Source of the DNA: JBOGWA01 sp050693155
GTDB taxonomy: Bacteria > Actinomycetota > UBA4738 > CALAEC01
DNA: 15,156 nt
Reading direction: 5' to 3'
Assembly (NCBI GenBank): GCA_050693155.1
Contig: JBOGWA010000144.1
Span: forward strand, 1-15,156
Part shown: positions 7,610-13,768 of the stretch, piece by piece
How the letters are laid out: each line of letters starts with the position of its first letter
How positions within the stretch are numbered: the first letter of the stretch is position 1
Notes under the pieces: generated by a model
Seen by the model: the letters and a program-made list of their open reading frames with translations, nothing else
Told to the model about the DNA's origin: nothing
The model's database searches: none
Position numbers and translations under genes: made by a program

Positions 7610-9191
7610 TCGCGTCGAGCTCTACGACACGACGCTCCGCGATGGGGCTCAGATGGTCGGCCTCACACTGTCCTTGGAGGACAAGCTGAAGATCCTGCAT
7701 GCCCTCGACGGGCTTGGCGTCCCGTACGTCGAAGGCGGCTGGCCGGGCGCGAACCCCAAGGACACGGAGTTCTTCCGGATCGCGGCGCGAGAGTCGCTGA
7801 CGGGTTCGGCCGTCACCGCATTCGGGATGACTCGTCGCCCGCGCGAGCGCGCCGCCGACAGCCCGATCGTGCGCGATCTACTCGATGCGGAAACCGAAGT
7901 CGTCTGCGTCGTCGGGAAGACGTGGGACCTACACGTGACCGAGACCCTGCGCGCGATGCTCGCCGAAGGAATTGCGATGATCGAGGATACCCTCCGCTTT
8001 CTGGTTTCCGAAGGCCGTCGTGTGTTCTTCGACGCCGAGCACTTCTTCGACGGGTACCGAAGCAATCCGGCGTACGCCCTGGCCTGTCTCCGCGCCGCCG
8101 AAGAGGCGGGGGCGGAGCGGCTGGTTCTCTGCGACACGAACGGAGGGACGCTTCCATCAGAGATCGCCCGCGTCGTCGGAGAAGTTGCGACCCGGGTCGA
8201 CTCGCCGCTCGGTGTTCACACTCACGACGATGCGGGATGCGCGGTCGCGAACTCGATCGCGGCCGTGGAGGCGGGCGCTGTCCAGGTCCAAGGGACCGTC
8301 AACGGCTACGGGGAGCGCTGCGGGAACGCGAACCTGCTGACGGTCGCCGCGAACCTCGAGCTCAAGCTCGGCATCACGGCGTTGCCCGACGGGTCGCTGG
8401 CGCGCCTGACCGAGGTCTCGCACTACGTGGCCGAGGTCGCCAACCTTCATCCGAACGGGCAGCAGCCGTATGTGGGCCGAAACGCGTTCGCGCACAAAGC
8501 CGGTCTGCACACGTCGGCGCTCGCGCGGCGGCCGGGCGCCTATGAGCATGTCTCCCCCGATGTGGTGGGCAACGAGAGTCAGATGGTTGTCTCCGAGCTC
8601 GCAGGCAGGGCGGCCCTCCTTCGGAAGGCGGCTGAGCTCGGAGTCCAGCTCACCGGTGACCAGGCCGACAAGGCTCTTGCGCGGCTGAAGGAACGCGAGA
8701 GCGACGGGTACTCGTTCGAGGCCGCGGATGCTTCGCTGGAGCTGCTGCTCGCGCGCGTGAACGGTCACGACGCTCGAGACCCGGAGCGATCGTTCGAGCT
8801 CGAGTCCTTCCGCGTGCTCGTCGAGAAACGCGAGAGCGAGGGCACGATTGCGGAAGCGACCGTGAAGGTTCGTGCCGGGGGGCGCCGCCACATCGCGACG
8901 GCGGAAGGGGCCGGCCCGGTCGGAGCGCTCGACAACGCGATCCGCCAGGCGCTTGGGGGCGTCTTCCCCGAGCTCGATGCATTCACCCTCACGGACTACC
9001 GCGTGCGAGTCCTCGATTCGAAGCGGGGAACCCAGGCCGTGGTCCGGGTCCTCATCGAGACGTCGGACGGCGAGAAGGAATGGTCCACGGTCGGGGTCTC
9101 CGACAACATCATCGAAGCGTCTTGGGAAGCGCTCGCCGAGAGCCTGGTCTACGGGCTCCTCCATCCAAGACACGAAGCCGCAGCGGGATGA
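7602..9191 (+). CDS. cimA: (R)-citramalate synthase
   Basis: This enzyme condenses pyruvate with acetyl-CoA to citramalate, the entry of the threonine-independent isoleucine pathway. LeuCD and LeuB then turn citramalate into 2-oxobutyrate. The 529 residues match the CimA family (TIGR00977-type) rather than LeuA. The signature YDTTLRDGAQ (8-17) replaces the RDGEQ of LeuA, and VEGGWPGANPKDTEFF (43-58) and DAEHFFDGY (144-152) are CimA-like. The metal-binding HTHDD (206-210), NGYGERCGNANL (234-245) and PYVGRNAFAHKAGLH follow. A C-terminal regulatory domain (about 395-520) ends in VSDNIIEASWEALAESLVYGLL, also typical. ATG 7602 overlaps the leuB stop by 8 nt, with GGAGGG 8 nt upstream. Presence next to leuCDB and absence of ilvA support isoleucine from pyruvate, although ilvA could lie elsewhere. 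Confidence 0.95.
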   Translation: MLDRVELYDTTLRDGAQMVGLTLSLEDKLKILHALDGLGVPYVEGGWPGANPKDTEFFRIAARESLTGSAVTAFGMTRRPRERAADSPIVRDLLDAETEVVCVVGKTWDLHVTETLRAMLAEGIAMIEDTLRFLVSEGRRVFFDAEHFFDGYRSNPAYALACLRAAEEAGAERLVLCDTNGGTLPSEIARVVGEVATRVDSPLGVHTHDDAGCAVANSIAAVEAGAVQVQGTVNGYGERCGNANLLTVAANLELKLGITALPDGSLARLTEVSHYVAEVANLHPNGQQPYVGRNAFAHKAGLHTSALARRPGAYEHVSPDVVGNESQMVVSELAGRAALLRKAAELGVQLTGDQADKALARLKERESDGYSFEAADASLELLLARVNGHDARDPERSFELESFRVLVEKRESEGTIAEATVKVRAGGRRHIATAEGAGPVGALDNAIRQALGGVFPELDAFTLTDYRVRVLDSKRGTQAVVRVLIETSDGEKEWSTVGVSDNIIEASWEALAESLVYGLLHPRHEAAAG

Positions 9192-10015
9192 GCCCGACCC
9201 CCCGCGTCGCGTTTCAGGGCGAGCGAGGGGCCTACAGCGAAGACGCCGTTCACCGATTCTTCGGGGAGTGCGAAGCCCAACCGCTGCCCACTGTTCGTGC
9301 GGTGTTCGAGCAAGTCGAGATCGGCGCCACGGACTTCGGCGTCGTTCCGCTCGAGAACTCGCAGGCAGGTTCCATCAATGAGACCTACGACCTGCTCGTG
9401 CGGCACGGCGTCAAGCTCGTCGGCGAGGTCGTGACCCGGGTCGACCACGCGCTCCTCGGGCTGGCGGGAGCATCTCTCTCGGAGATTCGCCGGGTGTATT
9501 CCCATCCCCAGGCCCTCGCGCAGTGCGAGGAGTTCCTCGCGACGCTCGAGGCAGAGGTCGTTCCGTTTCACGATACCGCCGGCGCAGCCAAGCGCGTGGC
9601 CGACGAGGGAAAGCGGGACCAGGCGGCCGTCGCCGGTCGTCGGGCCGCCGAGCTCTACGGCCTCGAGGTCCTCACCGACGCGATCCAGACCTTCCCAGAG
9701 AACTACACCAAGTTCGGGGTGATCGGCGCGGGGCCGACTCCGAGCGGCGGTTCCCCGGACAAGACCTCGATCGTGTTCGCGGTCGCCGATGTGCCGGGAT
9801 CTCTGCTCCGATGCCTCGGCGGGTTCGCCAAAGAGGAGATTAACCTCGTGAAGCTCGAATCCAGGCCACAGGGCGGCCGCCCATGGCGTTATCTGATGTA
9901 CCTGGACTTCGAAGCGGGGGCAGAGGAGCCCCGTGCGAAGGCGGCTCTCGAGGAGCTTTCCGCCCACACCTCGTTCGTCCGGATTCTCGGCTCCTACCCG
10001 AGCTGGCGCGACTAA
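9188..10015 (+). CDS. pheA: Prephenate dehydratase (monofunctional) with ACT domain
   Basis: This enzyme converts prephenate to phenylpyruvate, the step before transamination in phenylalanine synthesis. The 275-residue product has the catalytic dehydratase domain (5-180) and a regulatory ACT domain (192-270). No chorismate mutase domain is fused. Motifs seen are VAFQGERGAYSEDA (7-20), PLENSQAGSINETYDLL (54-70), DHALLGLAG (86-94), YSHPQALAQC (104-113) and ENYTKFGVIG (171-180). The last is the TRF motif with the catalytic Thr (T174) kept and Arg replaced by Lys. The ACT domain has VPGSLLRCLGGF and the ESRP motif (224-227) that binds phenylalanine. ATG 9188 sits in an ATGA overlap with the cimA stop, so it is translationally coupled to a branched-chain gene. 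The longer open frame to 9080 is a shadow of cimA. Confidence 0.95.
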   Translation: MSPTPRVAFQGERGAYSEDAVHRFFGECEAQPLPTVRAVFEQVEIGATDFGVVPLENSQAGSINETYDLLVRHGVKLVGEVVTRVDHALLGLAGASLSEIRRVYSHPQALAQCEEFLATLEAEVVPFHDTAGAAKRVADEGKRDQAAVAGRRAAELYGLEVLTDAIQTFPENYTKFGVIGAGPTPSGGSPDKTSIVFAVADVPGSLLRCLGGFAKEEINLVKLESRPQGGRPWRYLMYLDFEAGAEEPRAKAALEELSAHTSFVRILGSYPSWRD

Positions 10016-10033
10016 CCCTCTGCTTGCTGGTCG

Positions 10034-10056
10034 GCGATTCAGCCTGAGAGAATCGC
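10034..10056 (+). terminator. Hairpin after pheA, possible end of the biosynthetic operon
   Basis: A perfect 7-bp stem, GCGATTC (10034-10040) with GAATCGC (10050-10056), closes a 9-nt loop. It starts 18 nt after the pheA stop and ends 5 nt before the ribosome-binding site of the next gene. No U-tract follows, so it may be a weak or Rho-assisted terminator, an mRNA 3'-end stabiliser or a leader structure for the downstream gene. Confidence 0.35.
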
Positions 10057-10073
10057 GGCGCGGAGGGGCGATC

Positions 10074-11138
10074 GTGCCACTGATCTTTCCCAACTTCGAA
10101 AAGCTCAAGGCCCGCGGTGATGTCGAGCGGATCATCAAGCTGCTCCGGCACAAGGTTGGCCTCTTAGAGCGGAAGCTGGTCGGGCACGAGGTGAACCTCG
10201 TACGGCACAGAGCGGTCGAGGCTCTCGGGGAATTGGCTGACCATCGAGCACAAGAACCACTCTCTGAGCTCCTCAAAGAAGAGGAGGATCGGACATTGCG
10301 CTGGCGCATTGCCCTTGCCCTTGCCTCTTTGGACGACGCACGAGCCGTTGCGCCGCTAGTCGAGGCGCTGCGAAGCGGTCACCTTCGCGATGAGGGGAAA
10401 ACGGAAACCAGGGCCGCCCTGGAAGCGATGAGCGCACCCGAAGCCAAGCGTGCGCTCGCCGAACTCGCTCAGCAAGATGCTGCCGCCGCAGCGGAAGAAG
10501 AAGCGGCGGCGGCCAAGGCTCTTCTTGAGAAAGCTCAGCGAGAGAGGGTGACGGCGGCCAGGGCTCGGGCGCAGCGCCTTACACACCTACTCATCCTGTT
10601 GGATGGAGCGCCCGCGAATGAAAAGGAGCTTGTGGAGGAACTCCTGGGCACACTCAAGGCGGCGGATGGGCGGCCATACAGCTCCTACATCTCGCCAGCA
10701 ACAAGGATTGCGACGAGCGTGGTCGGTCCGATGGACTTCGGGAGGACGGAGCTCCTGGCTGTCCGAGCCTTGATGTGGTGGAGAACGAAGTGGGGGATGG
10801 AGCCCCGTCTCGACGACCTCCGTTTCTCGCAGGTTTCCTGGCCCGATCTCGAGGGATCCACTGTTGAACAATGGACAACAGGTGAGGACGTAGCGGCAGA
10901 GCGTTATGGAGAGCGGGTGAAGGAGACTGCGGCGGCGGCTGAACTCGGAGCGGCAGGTGATGACCCGATCTGTCCGAGCTGTGGGACGATCTACAACCGC
11001 GTCGAGGTGATCCGTCAGCTCCGGAACATTGTCCCGGAGTTCGAAGTCGGGCTCTGGGCGACCAGATTCAAGTGCGTGAAGTGCGGAGAAGAGACGCGGT
11101 CCTTCTCCTCCTGGGTGAGAGTCTCGGTCGTCTGCTGA
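10074..11138 (+). CDS. HEAT-repeat / coiled-coil / zinc-ribbon protein of unknown function
   Basis: I do not recognise a named family for the whole protein. The GTG at 10074 has GGAGG (10062-10066) 7 nt upstream and gives 354 residues. Residues about 18-105 look like two HEAT (PBS-lyase-type) helical repeats, for example HRAVEALGELADHRAQEPL and RWRIALALASLDDARAVAPL, with a weaker third near 111-132. Residues 134-168 are Ala/Glu/Lys/Arg rich and likely a coiled coil. A mixed region (170-290) contains several Trp residues. The C-terminus holds two knuckles, CPSC (300-303) and CVKC (334-337), that should bind one zinc, plus a final Cys354. No signal peptide or membrane segment is seen, so it is probably cytoplasmic. 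Codons such as TTA, GTA, CTA, AGA, ACA and AAA are more frequent than in the operon before it, hinting at transfer. A scaffolding or nucleic-acid/protein-binding role is only a guess. Confidence 0.75.
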   Translation: MPLIFPNFEKLKARGDVERIIKLLRHKVGLLERKLVGHEVNLVRHRAVEALGELADHRAQEPLSELLKEEEDRTLRWRIALALASLDDARAVAPLVEALRSGHLRDEGKTETRAALEAMSAPEAKRALAELAQQDAAAAAEEEAAAAKALLEKAQRERVTAARARAQRLTHLLILLDGAPANEKELVEELLGTLKAADGRPYSSYISPATRIATSVVGPMDFGRTELLAVRALMWWRTKWGMEPRLDDLRFSQVSWPDLEGSTVEQWTTGEDVAAERYGERVKETAAAAELGAAGDDPICPSCGTIYNRVEVIRQLRNIVPEFEVGLWATRFKCVKCGEETRSFSSWVRVSVVC

Positions 11139-11308
11139 TTGATCCATCGCTTGATGGTGTCATCCGCGAATTCCTTGGCGAGTCGCTCCGTGCCCTGCGC
11201 GGTGAGGTGGGATGTGAGTTTCGCCAGGAGATCGGGTCCGAAGATGGAGATTGGCTCGATCGGCATCCCACCCGTCTCTGGCTGCTGTGGTTCCTTCCGA
11301 CCGAACAT
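11015..11308 (-). CDS. Possible small antisense/convergent protein of unknown function
   Basis: This is a 97-residue reading frame on the minus strand. It fills the otherwise empty gap 11139-11341 and overlaps the last 124 nt of the zinc-ribbon gene. The first about 70 residues look protein-like rather than shadow-like. Composition is balanced, with a hydrophobic/amphipathic stretch ISIFGPDLLAKLTSHLTAQ and an acidic-basic helix-like TERLAKEFADDTIKRWINQQ. A GGAGA lies 4 nt upstream of the ATG. Against it, the last about 27 residues are antisense to a conserved-looking zinc knuckle and no family is recognised. If real, it would be convergent with, and share its 3' end with, the plus-strand gene. 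No Cys, signal peptide or membrane segment is visible. Confidence 0.33.
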   Translation of the reverse strand: MFGRKEPQQPETGGMPIEPISIFGPDLLAKLTSHLTAQGTERLAKEFADDTIKRWINQQTTETLTQEEKDRVSSPHFTHLNLVAQSPTSNSGTMFRS

Positions 11309-11341
11309 GTCGTCTCCAGCTGGCGCGCCGTGTGAGCGTGG

Positions 11342-11608
11342 ATGAGACTAGGGCCCAACGAATCGGAACGCCAGGCGCAAGGGGGGTGGGCGTTGCACAT
11401 CTCGCATTTCGCGGATGAGCTCAGGTGCAAACATTGCGGGAGCGTCAACTCCGTAAAGGAATGGCCGCTGAAGGGGGATATGGTTCCCTTCTATTTCCAG
11501 GACGAGCCCGGGACCCACACGATGACGGTCACCTGCACGAGTTGCGGCAAGGACTGGTACATCGTGTGGGACGACGACCCCGGCCCGATCACTCCTCTGG
11601 GTCTGTAG
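11342..11608 (+). CDS. Small zinc-ribbon protein of unknown function
   Basis: This small protein (up to 88 residues) has two zinc knuckles, CKHC (29-32) and CTSC (65-68). They are separated by 32 residues with a beta-rich segment (MVPFYFQDEPGTHTMTVT). A conserved-looking tail, KDWYIVWDDDPGPI (70-83), follows. The fold should be a single zinc ribbon, and the function is unknown. Start choice is uncertain. ATG 11342 has only a weak upstream GAGCG. TTG 11393 has AGGGGGG (11380-11386) 6 nt upstream and would give 71 residues beginning just before the ribbon. It is co-directional with the HEAT/zinc-ribbon gene, 203 nt downstream, and has a similar knuckle spacing. No export signal is seen. Confidence 0.65.
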   Translation: MRLGPNESERQAQGGWALHISHFADELRCKHCGSVNSVKEWPLKGDMVPFYFQDEPGTHTMTVTCTSCGKDWYIVWDDDPGPITPLGL

Positions 11609-11637
11609 CGGGCGAGGCTGGATCGGGGGGAGGAACA

Positions 11638-11670
11638 ATGATCGAAGGCTGGCGGTTCTGGAAGAAGTAG
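11638..11670 (+). CDS. Possible 10-codon micro-ORF (leader peptide?)
   Basis: An ATG at 11638 follows one of the strongest purine-rich ribosome-binding stretches in the window (GGGGGGAGGA, 11625-11634). It opens a frame for MIEGWRFWKK that stops at TAG 11668-11670. It contains two Trp in ten residues. A short hairpin, CAGGC/GCCTG (11674-11678 and 11686-11690), follows immediately, upstream of the propeller gene. This arrangement resembles a leader peptide, but there is no U-tract or alternative fold to support attenuation. It may be a remnant or chance. Confidence 0.25.
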   Translation: MIEGWRFWKK

Positions 11671-11704
11671 CTCCAGGCTCCTAGCGCCTGTTCGGCCCGA
11701 TTCA

Positions 11705-11710
11705 TAGGAT
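11705..11710 (+). promoter_or_regulatory. Candidate -10 box for the propeller gene
   Basis: TAGGAT fits the TANNNT -10 pattern and lies 12 nt before the ATG at 11723. A transcript would have a leader of only a few bases. No convincing -35 hexamer is seen, and the ribosome-binding site upstream of 11723 is weak. Confidence 0.3.
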
Positions 11711-11722
11711 GACCGGGATTCC

Positions 11723-13243
11723 ATGACTCGCGTCTCGCGTTTGGCGGCGAGGCGGCGGGCTCGTTGGGGCAAGGTGGCCCTCGTCCTCGCGCTCGTCGTC
11801 GTCTCGGCCGGCGCGACGAGAATCTCGTGGCGGCTCCTCCGTGCAGAGGAGCCTGATCCTCCGCTCCGCGCTGCACCCCCTCTGCCGGTCTTGCCGTCTC
11901 CCGGCTCGAGCGCCGAAGCCCAACCGCTTAGACCGGAGGTCCTCGGCCTGACGACCTTCCGGGGAAACGCGACGAGAAGCTATTACGGCAGAGGCCCGGT
12001 CCCGAAGGACCCTCAGATTCTCTGGCGGTATCCGGTCTCCGGCGCGCTCTGCTCGAAATCGACAGATCAAGAGGGGACGCGGCTCTGGTGCGGGACCGGC
12101 TGGACCGGGCAGCCGAACGTGGTGGAGACCAGGAATGGCGTCGAGGTGCGCTTCGGCGCGTATGACCGAGCCGTGCACGTTCTCGATGGTCGGACGGGCG
12201 AGCGTCTGATGGAGCCCTTCGTTACGGGTGATCTGATCAAGGGGACGATCACCAGCGATCCGGACGGCTTTCCGCTCCTCTACGTCGGCTCGAGGGATGG
12301 CTTCCTTCGGATCCTCGCCCTCGACCGCGGCGCCACGCCCGTTGAGCTCTGGCGGCTCTCGGCGGACTCCGCTCCACGTCCGCTCTGGAACGATGACTGG
12401 GACAGCTCTCCGCTCATCGTTGGCGATTACCTCCTCGTGGGTGGGGAGAACTCGTGGTTCTACGTAATCAGGCTGCACCGCGACTACGACGATGCCGGCC
12501 ACGTGATCGTGACCCCGCGCATCCGGATGCTCGTACCCGGCTACGACGACGAGCTGCTGGCTGCGCTCGGGGACACAGAGGTTTCCATCGAGAACTCGGT
12601 CGCCCTCACCGAGAATGGCGTGGGGTACTTCGCGAACTCCGGAGGACTCGTGCAGGGCTGGGACATCTCCCGGGTTCTTCGTGGTGGGAAGCGGTACGAG
12701 CGAGTCTTTCGCTTCTGGGCGGGCGAAGACATCGACGCCTCGGTCGTGATCGACGAGGACGGGTTCCTCTATGTCGGGGCCGAGCTCGAGCGGTTTACGG
12801 CGCGCGGGCGTGAGGTCGGTCAGATCGTGAAGCTTGACCCCGGCCGTCCTGAGGATCCGGTCGTCTGGTCGATCCCGGTTCCGGCGGTCGGGAAGACCGG
12901 GGGTGTGTGGGGAACACCCGGCCTGTATCGGAACGCCGTCTTCGTCACGACCGACACCGGAAGACTTCTCGCGATCAACCGAGCTACAGGAGAGATCGCA
13001 TGGGAGATCGAGCTTCCTCGGCCCCTTTGGTCGTCTCCCGTCATCGTCAACGGCATCTTGATCGTCGGTGACTGCGCCGGGGTCCTTCATGGCTACAACG
13101 TGCGGGATCCGCTTTCCGGACCTCCGGACGAACGCTGGAGCGTGTCTCTCGGCGGCTGCATCGAGTCCACCCCGGCTGTCTGGAACGGGATGATCTACGT
13201 CGGAACGCGCGCCGGCGCGGTGTACGGAATCGGGGACGCATAG
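11723..13243 (+). CDS. Membrane-anchored PQQ-binding-like beta-propeller protein
   Basis: This 506-residue protein begins with a basic stretch (RLAARRRARWGK) and one hydrophobic segment (about 18-32, VALVLALVVVSAGAT). It is therefore probably anchored in the cytoplasmic membrane with the bulk outside. A Pro-rich linker (45-70) leads to a beta-propeller made of repeated blades. Each blade has aromatic/Gly strands such as LWRYPVSGALC, VHVLDGRTGERL, LYVGSRDGFLRILALD, GLVQGWDIS, LLAINRATGEIAWEIELP and TPAVWNGMIYVGTRAGAVYGIGD. These match the PQQ-like/quinoprotein repeat family. I see no catalytic residues proving PQQ binding, so a structural or binding role is equally possible. Cys110, Cys123 and two Cys near the C-terminus (GDCAGV, GGCIES) could form disulfides outside the cell. 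The next gene is thioredoxin-like. ATG 11723 is the likely start. Confidence 0.85.
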   Translation: MTRVSRLAARRRARWGKVALVLALVVVSAGATRISWRLLRAEEPDPPLRAAPPLPVLPSPGSSAEAQPLRPEVLGLTTFRGNATRSYYGRGPVPKDPQILWRYPVSGALCSKSTDQEGTRLWCGTGWTGQPNVVETRNGVEVRFGAYDRAVHVLDGRTGERLMEPFVTGDLIKGTITSDPDGFPLLYVGSRDGFLRILALDRGATPVELWRLSADSAPRPLWNDDWDSSPLIVGDYLLVGGENSWFYVIRLHRDYDDAGHVIVTPRIRMLVPGYDDELLAALGDTEVSIENSVALTENGVGYFANSGGLVQGWDISRVLRGGKRYERVFRFWAGEDIDASVVIDEDGFLYVGAELERFTARGREVGQIVKLDPGRPEDPVVWSIPVPAVGKTGGVWGTPGLYRNAVFVTTDTGRLLAINRATGEIAWEIELPRPLWSSPVIVNGILIVGDCAGVLHGYNVRDPLSGPPDERWSVSLGGCIESTPAVWNGMIYVGTRAGAVYGIGDA

Positions 13244-13263
13244 ACGATCAAACCCGGATCGTC
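13243..13263 (+). terminator. Hairpin directly after the propeller stop codon
   Basis: A perfect 7-bp stem, GACGATC (13243-13249) with GATCGTC (13257-13263), closes a 7-nt loop. It begins at the last base of the TAG stop. No U-tract follows. It could end propeller transcription just before the separate thioredoxin promoter (-10 at 13267-13272). Confidence 0.45.
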
Positions 13264-13266
13264 CGG

Positions 13267-13272
13267 TACGCT
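13267..13272 (+). promoter_or_regulatory. Candidate -10 box for a leaderless thioredoxin-like mRNA
   Basis: TACGCT fits TANNNT and ends 7 nt before the ATG at 13280, so transcription would begin at or beside the start codon. There is no ribosome-binding site upstream of this gene, which fits a leaderless transcript. The -35 region is not clear. Confidence 0.45.
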
Positions 13273-13279
13273 GGGCCGG

Positions 13280-13729
13280 ATGGCCCCGATCGGAGTCGGA
13301 GCACAAGCGCCCCCCATCCCGGGAGCAGACGTCGGGAACGGTGTGAAGGCAGTTGTCTTCTACAAGGTCACGTGCCCGACGTGCCAAATGACGGCGCCGC
13401 CGGTGAATCGGTTGCACACGGAGTTCCCGGACCAGTTCGTCGCGGTGGTCCAGGACCCGAAGGAACGAGCCGAGGAGTTCGGCCGCGAGTTCGCGGCCTC
13501 GTTCCCCTCGATCCCAGACACCGAGCCGTACACGGTGTCGAACGCGTACGAAATCCGCACCGTCCCCACCGTCATCCTCGTCGAGAAGGGTGAGGTGACC
13601 GACGTGGTGGAGTCCTGGGATCGCGAGGGCTGGAACCGCGTCGGGGCACGCATGGGAGAGCTTGCCGGCGTGGGGGCAAGGACCGTATCCGAGGAGGGTG
13701 ACGGCCTTCCTCCGTTCCGCCCCGGCTGA
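13280..13729 (+). CDS. Thioredoxin-like (TlpA/redoxin-type) protein with CPTC motif
   Basis: This 149-residue thioredoxin-fold protein is probably a cytosolic thiol-disulfide reductase or reductase-like factor. The strand-loop AVVFYKVTCPTCQMTAPPVNRL (about 24-45) carries the redox pair C32 and C35 with the unusual dipeptide Pro-Thr in place of Gly-Pro. The cis-proline loop is TVPTVILVEKG (94-104), with P96. An insert rich in Asp/Glu/Pro (residues 58-88) separates the two halves, and the last 25 residues are likely flexible. No signal peptide or lipobox is seen, so it is not an obvious partner for the exported propeller despite adjacency. ATG 13280 is preferred because the fold starts about 20 residues later and a -10 box lies just upstream. 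The substrate is unknown. Confidence 0.85.
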   Translation: MAPIGVGAQAPPIPGADVGNGVKAVVFYKVTCPTCQMTAPPVNRLHTEFPDQFVAVVQDPKERAEEFGREFAASFPSIPDTEPYTVSNAYEIRTVPTVILVEKGEVTDVVESWDREGWNRVGARMGELAGVGARTVSEEGDGLPPFRPG

Positions 13730-13741
13730 AGCTCGCGAAAC

Positions 13742-13760
13742 GCCCGCTAGGCTAGCGGGC
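13742..13760. terminator. Bidirectional hairpin between convergent genes
   Basis: A perfect inverted repeat pairs GCCCGCTAG (13742-13750) with CTAGCGGGC (13752-13760) around a single central G. In RNA it would give a GC-rich stem of 7 bp with a 5-nt loop. It lies in the 39-nt gap between the convergent thioredoxin and rhomboid stops and reads the same on both strands. This suits a shared terminator. There is only a short GTTT on the minus-strand side and no U-tract on the plus side. Confidence 0.65.
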
Positions 13761-13768
13761 CGACGAAA

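Noticed and set aside
11072..11335. 87-codon plus-strand frame between the two zinc-ribbon genes
   Set aside because: It overlaps the end of the HEAT/zinc-ribbon gene in another frame, lacks a good ribosome-binding site, and its later part looks less protein-like than the minus-strand alternative.
10016..11722. Mobile element carrying the zinc-ribbon genes
   Set aside because: No transposase, integrase, terminal inverted repeats, target duplications or tRNA edge could be seen. Only codon use suggests transfer.
11702..13417. 571-codon minus-strand open frame opposite the propeller gene
   Set aside because: Composition is Arg/Asp/Val/His-rich with no recognisable domain, typical of antisense shadow in GC-rich coding DNA. 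The plus strand has clear propeller repeats.
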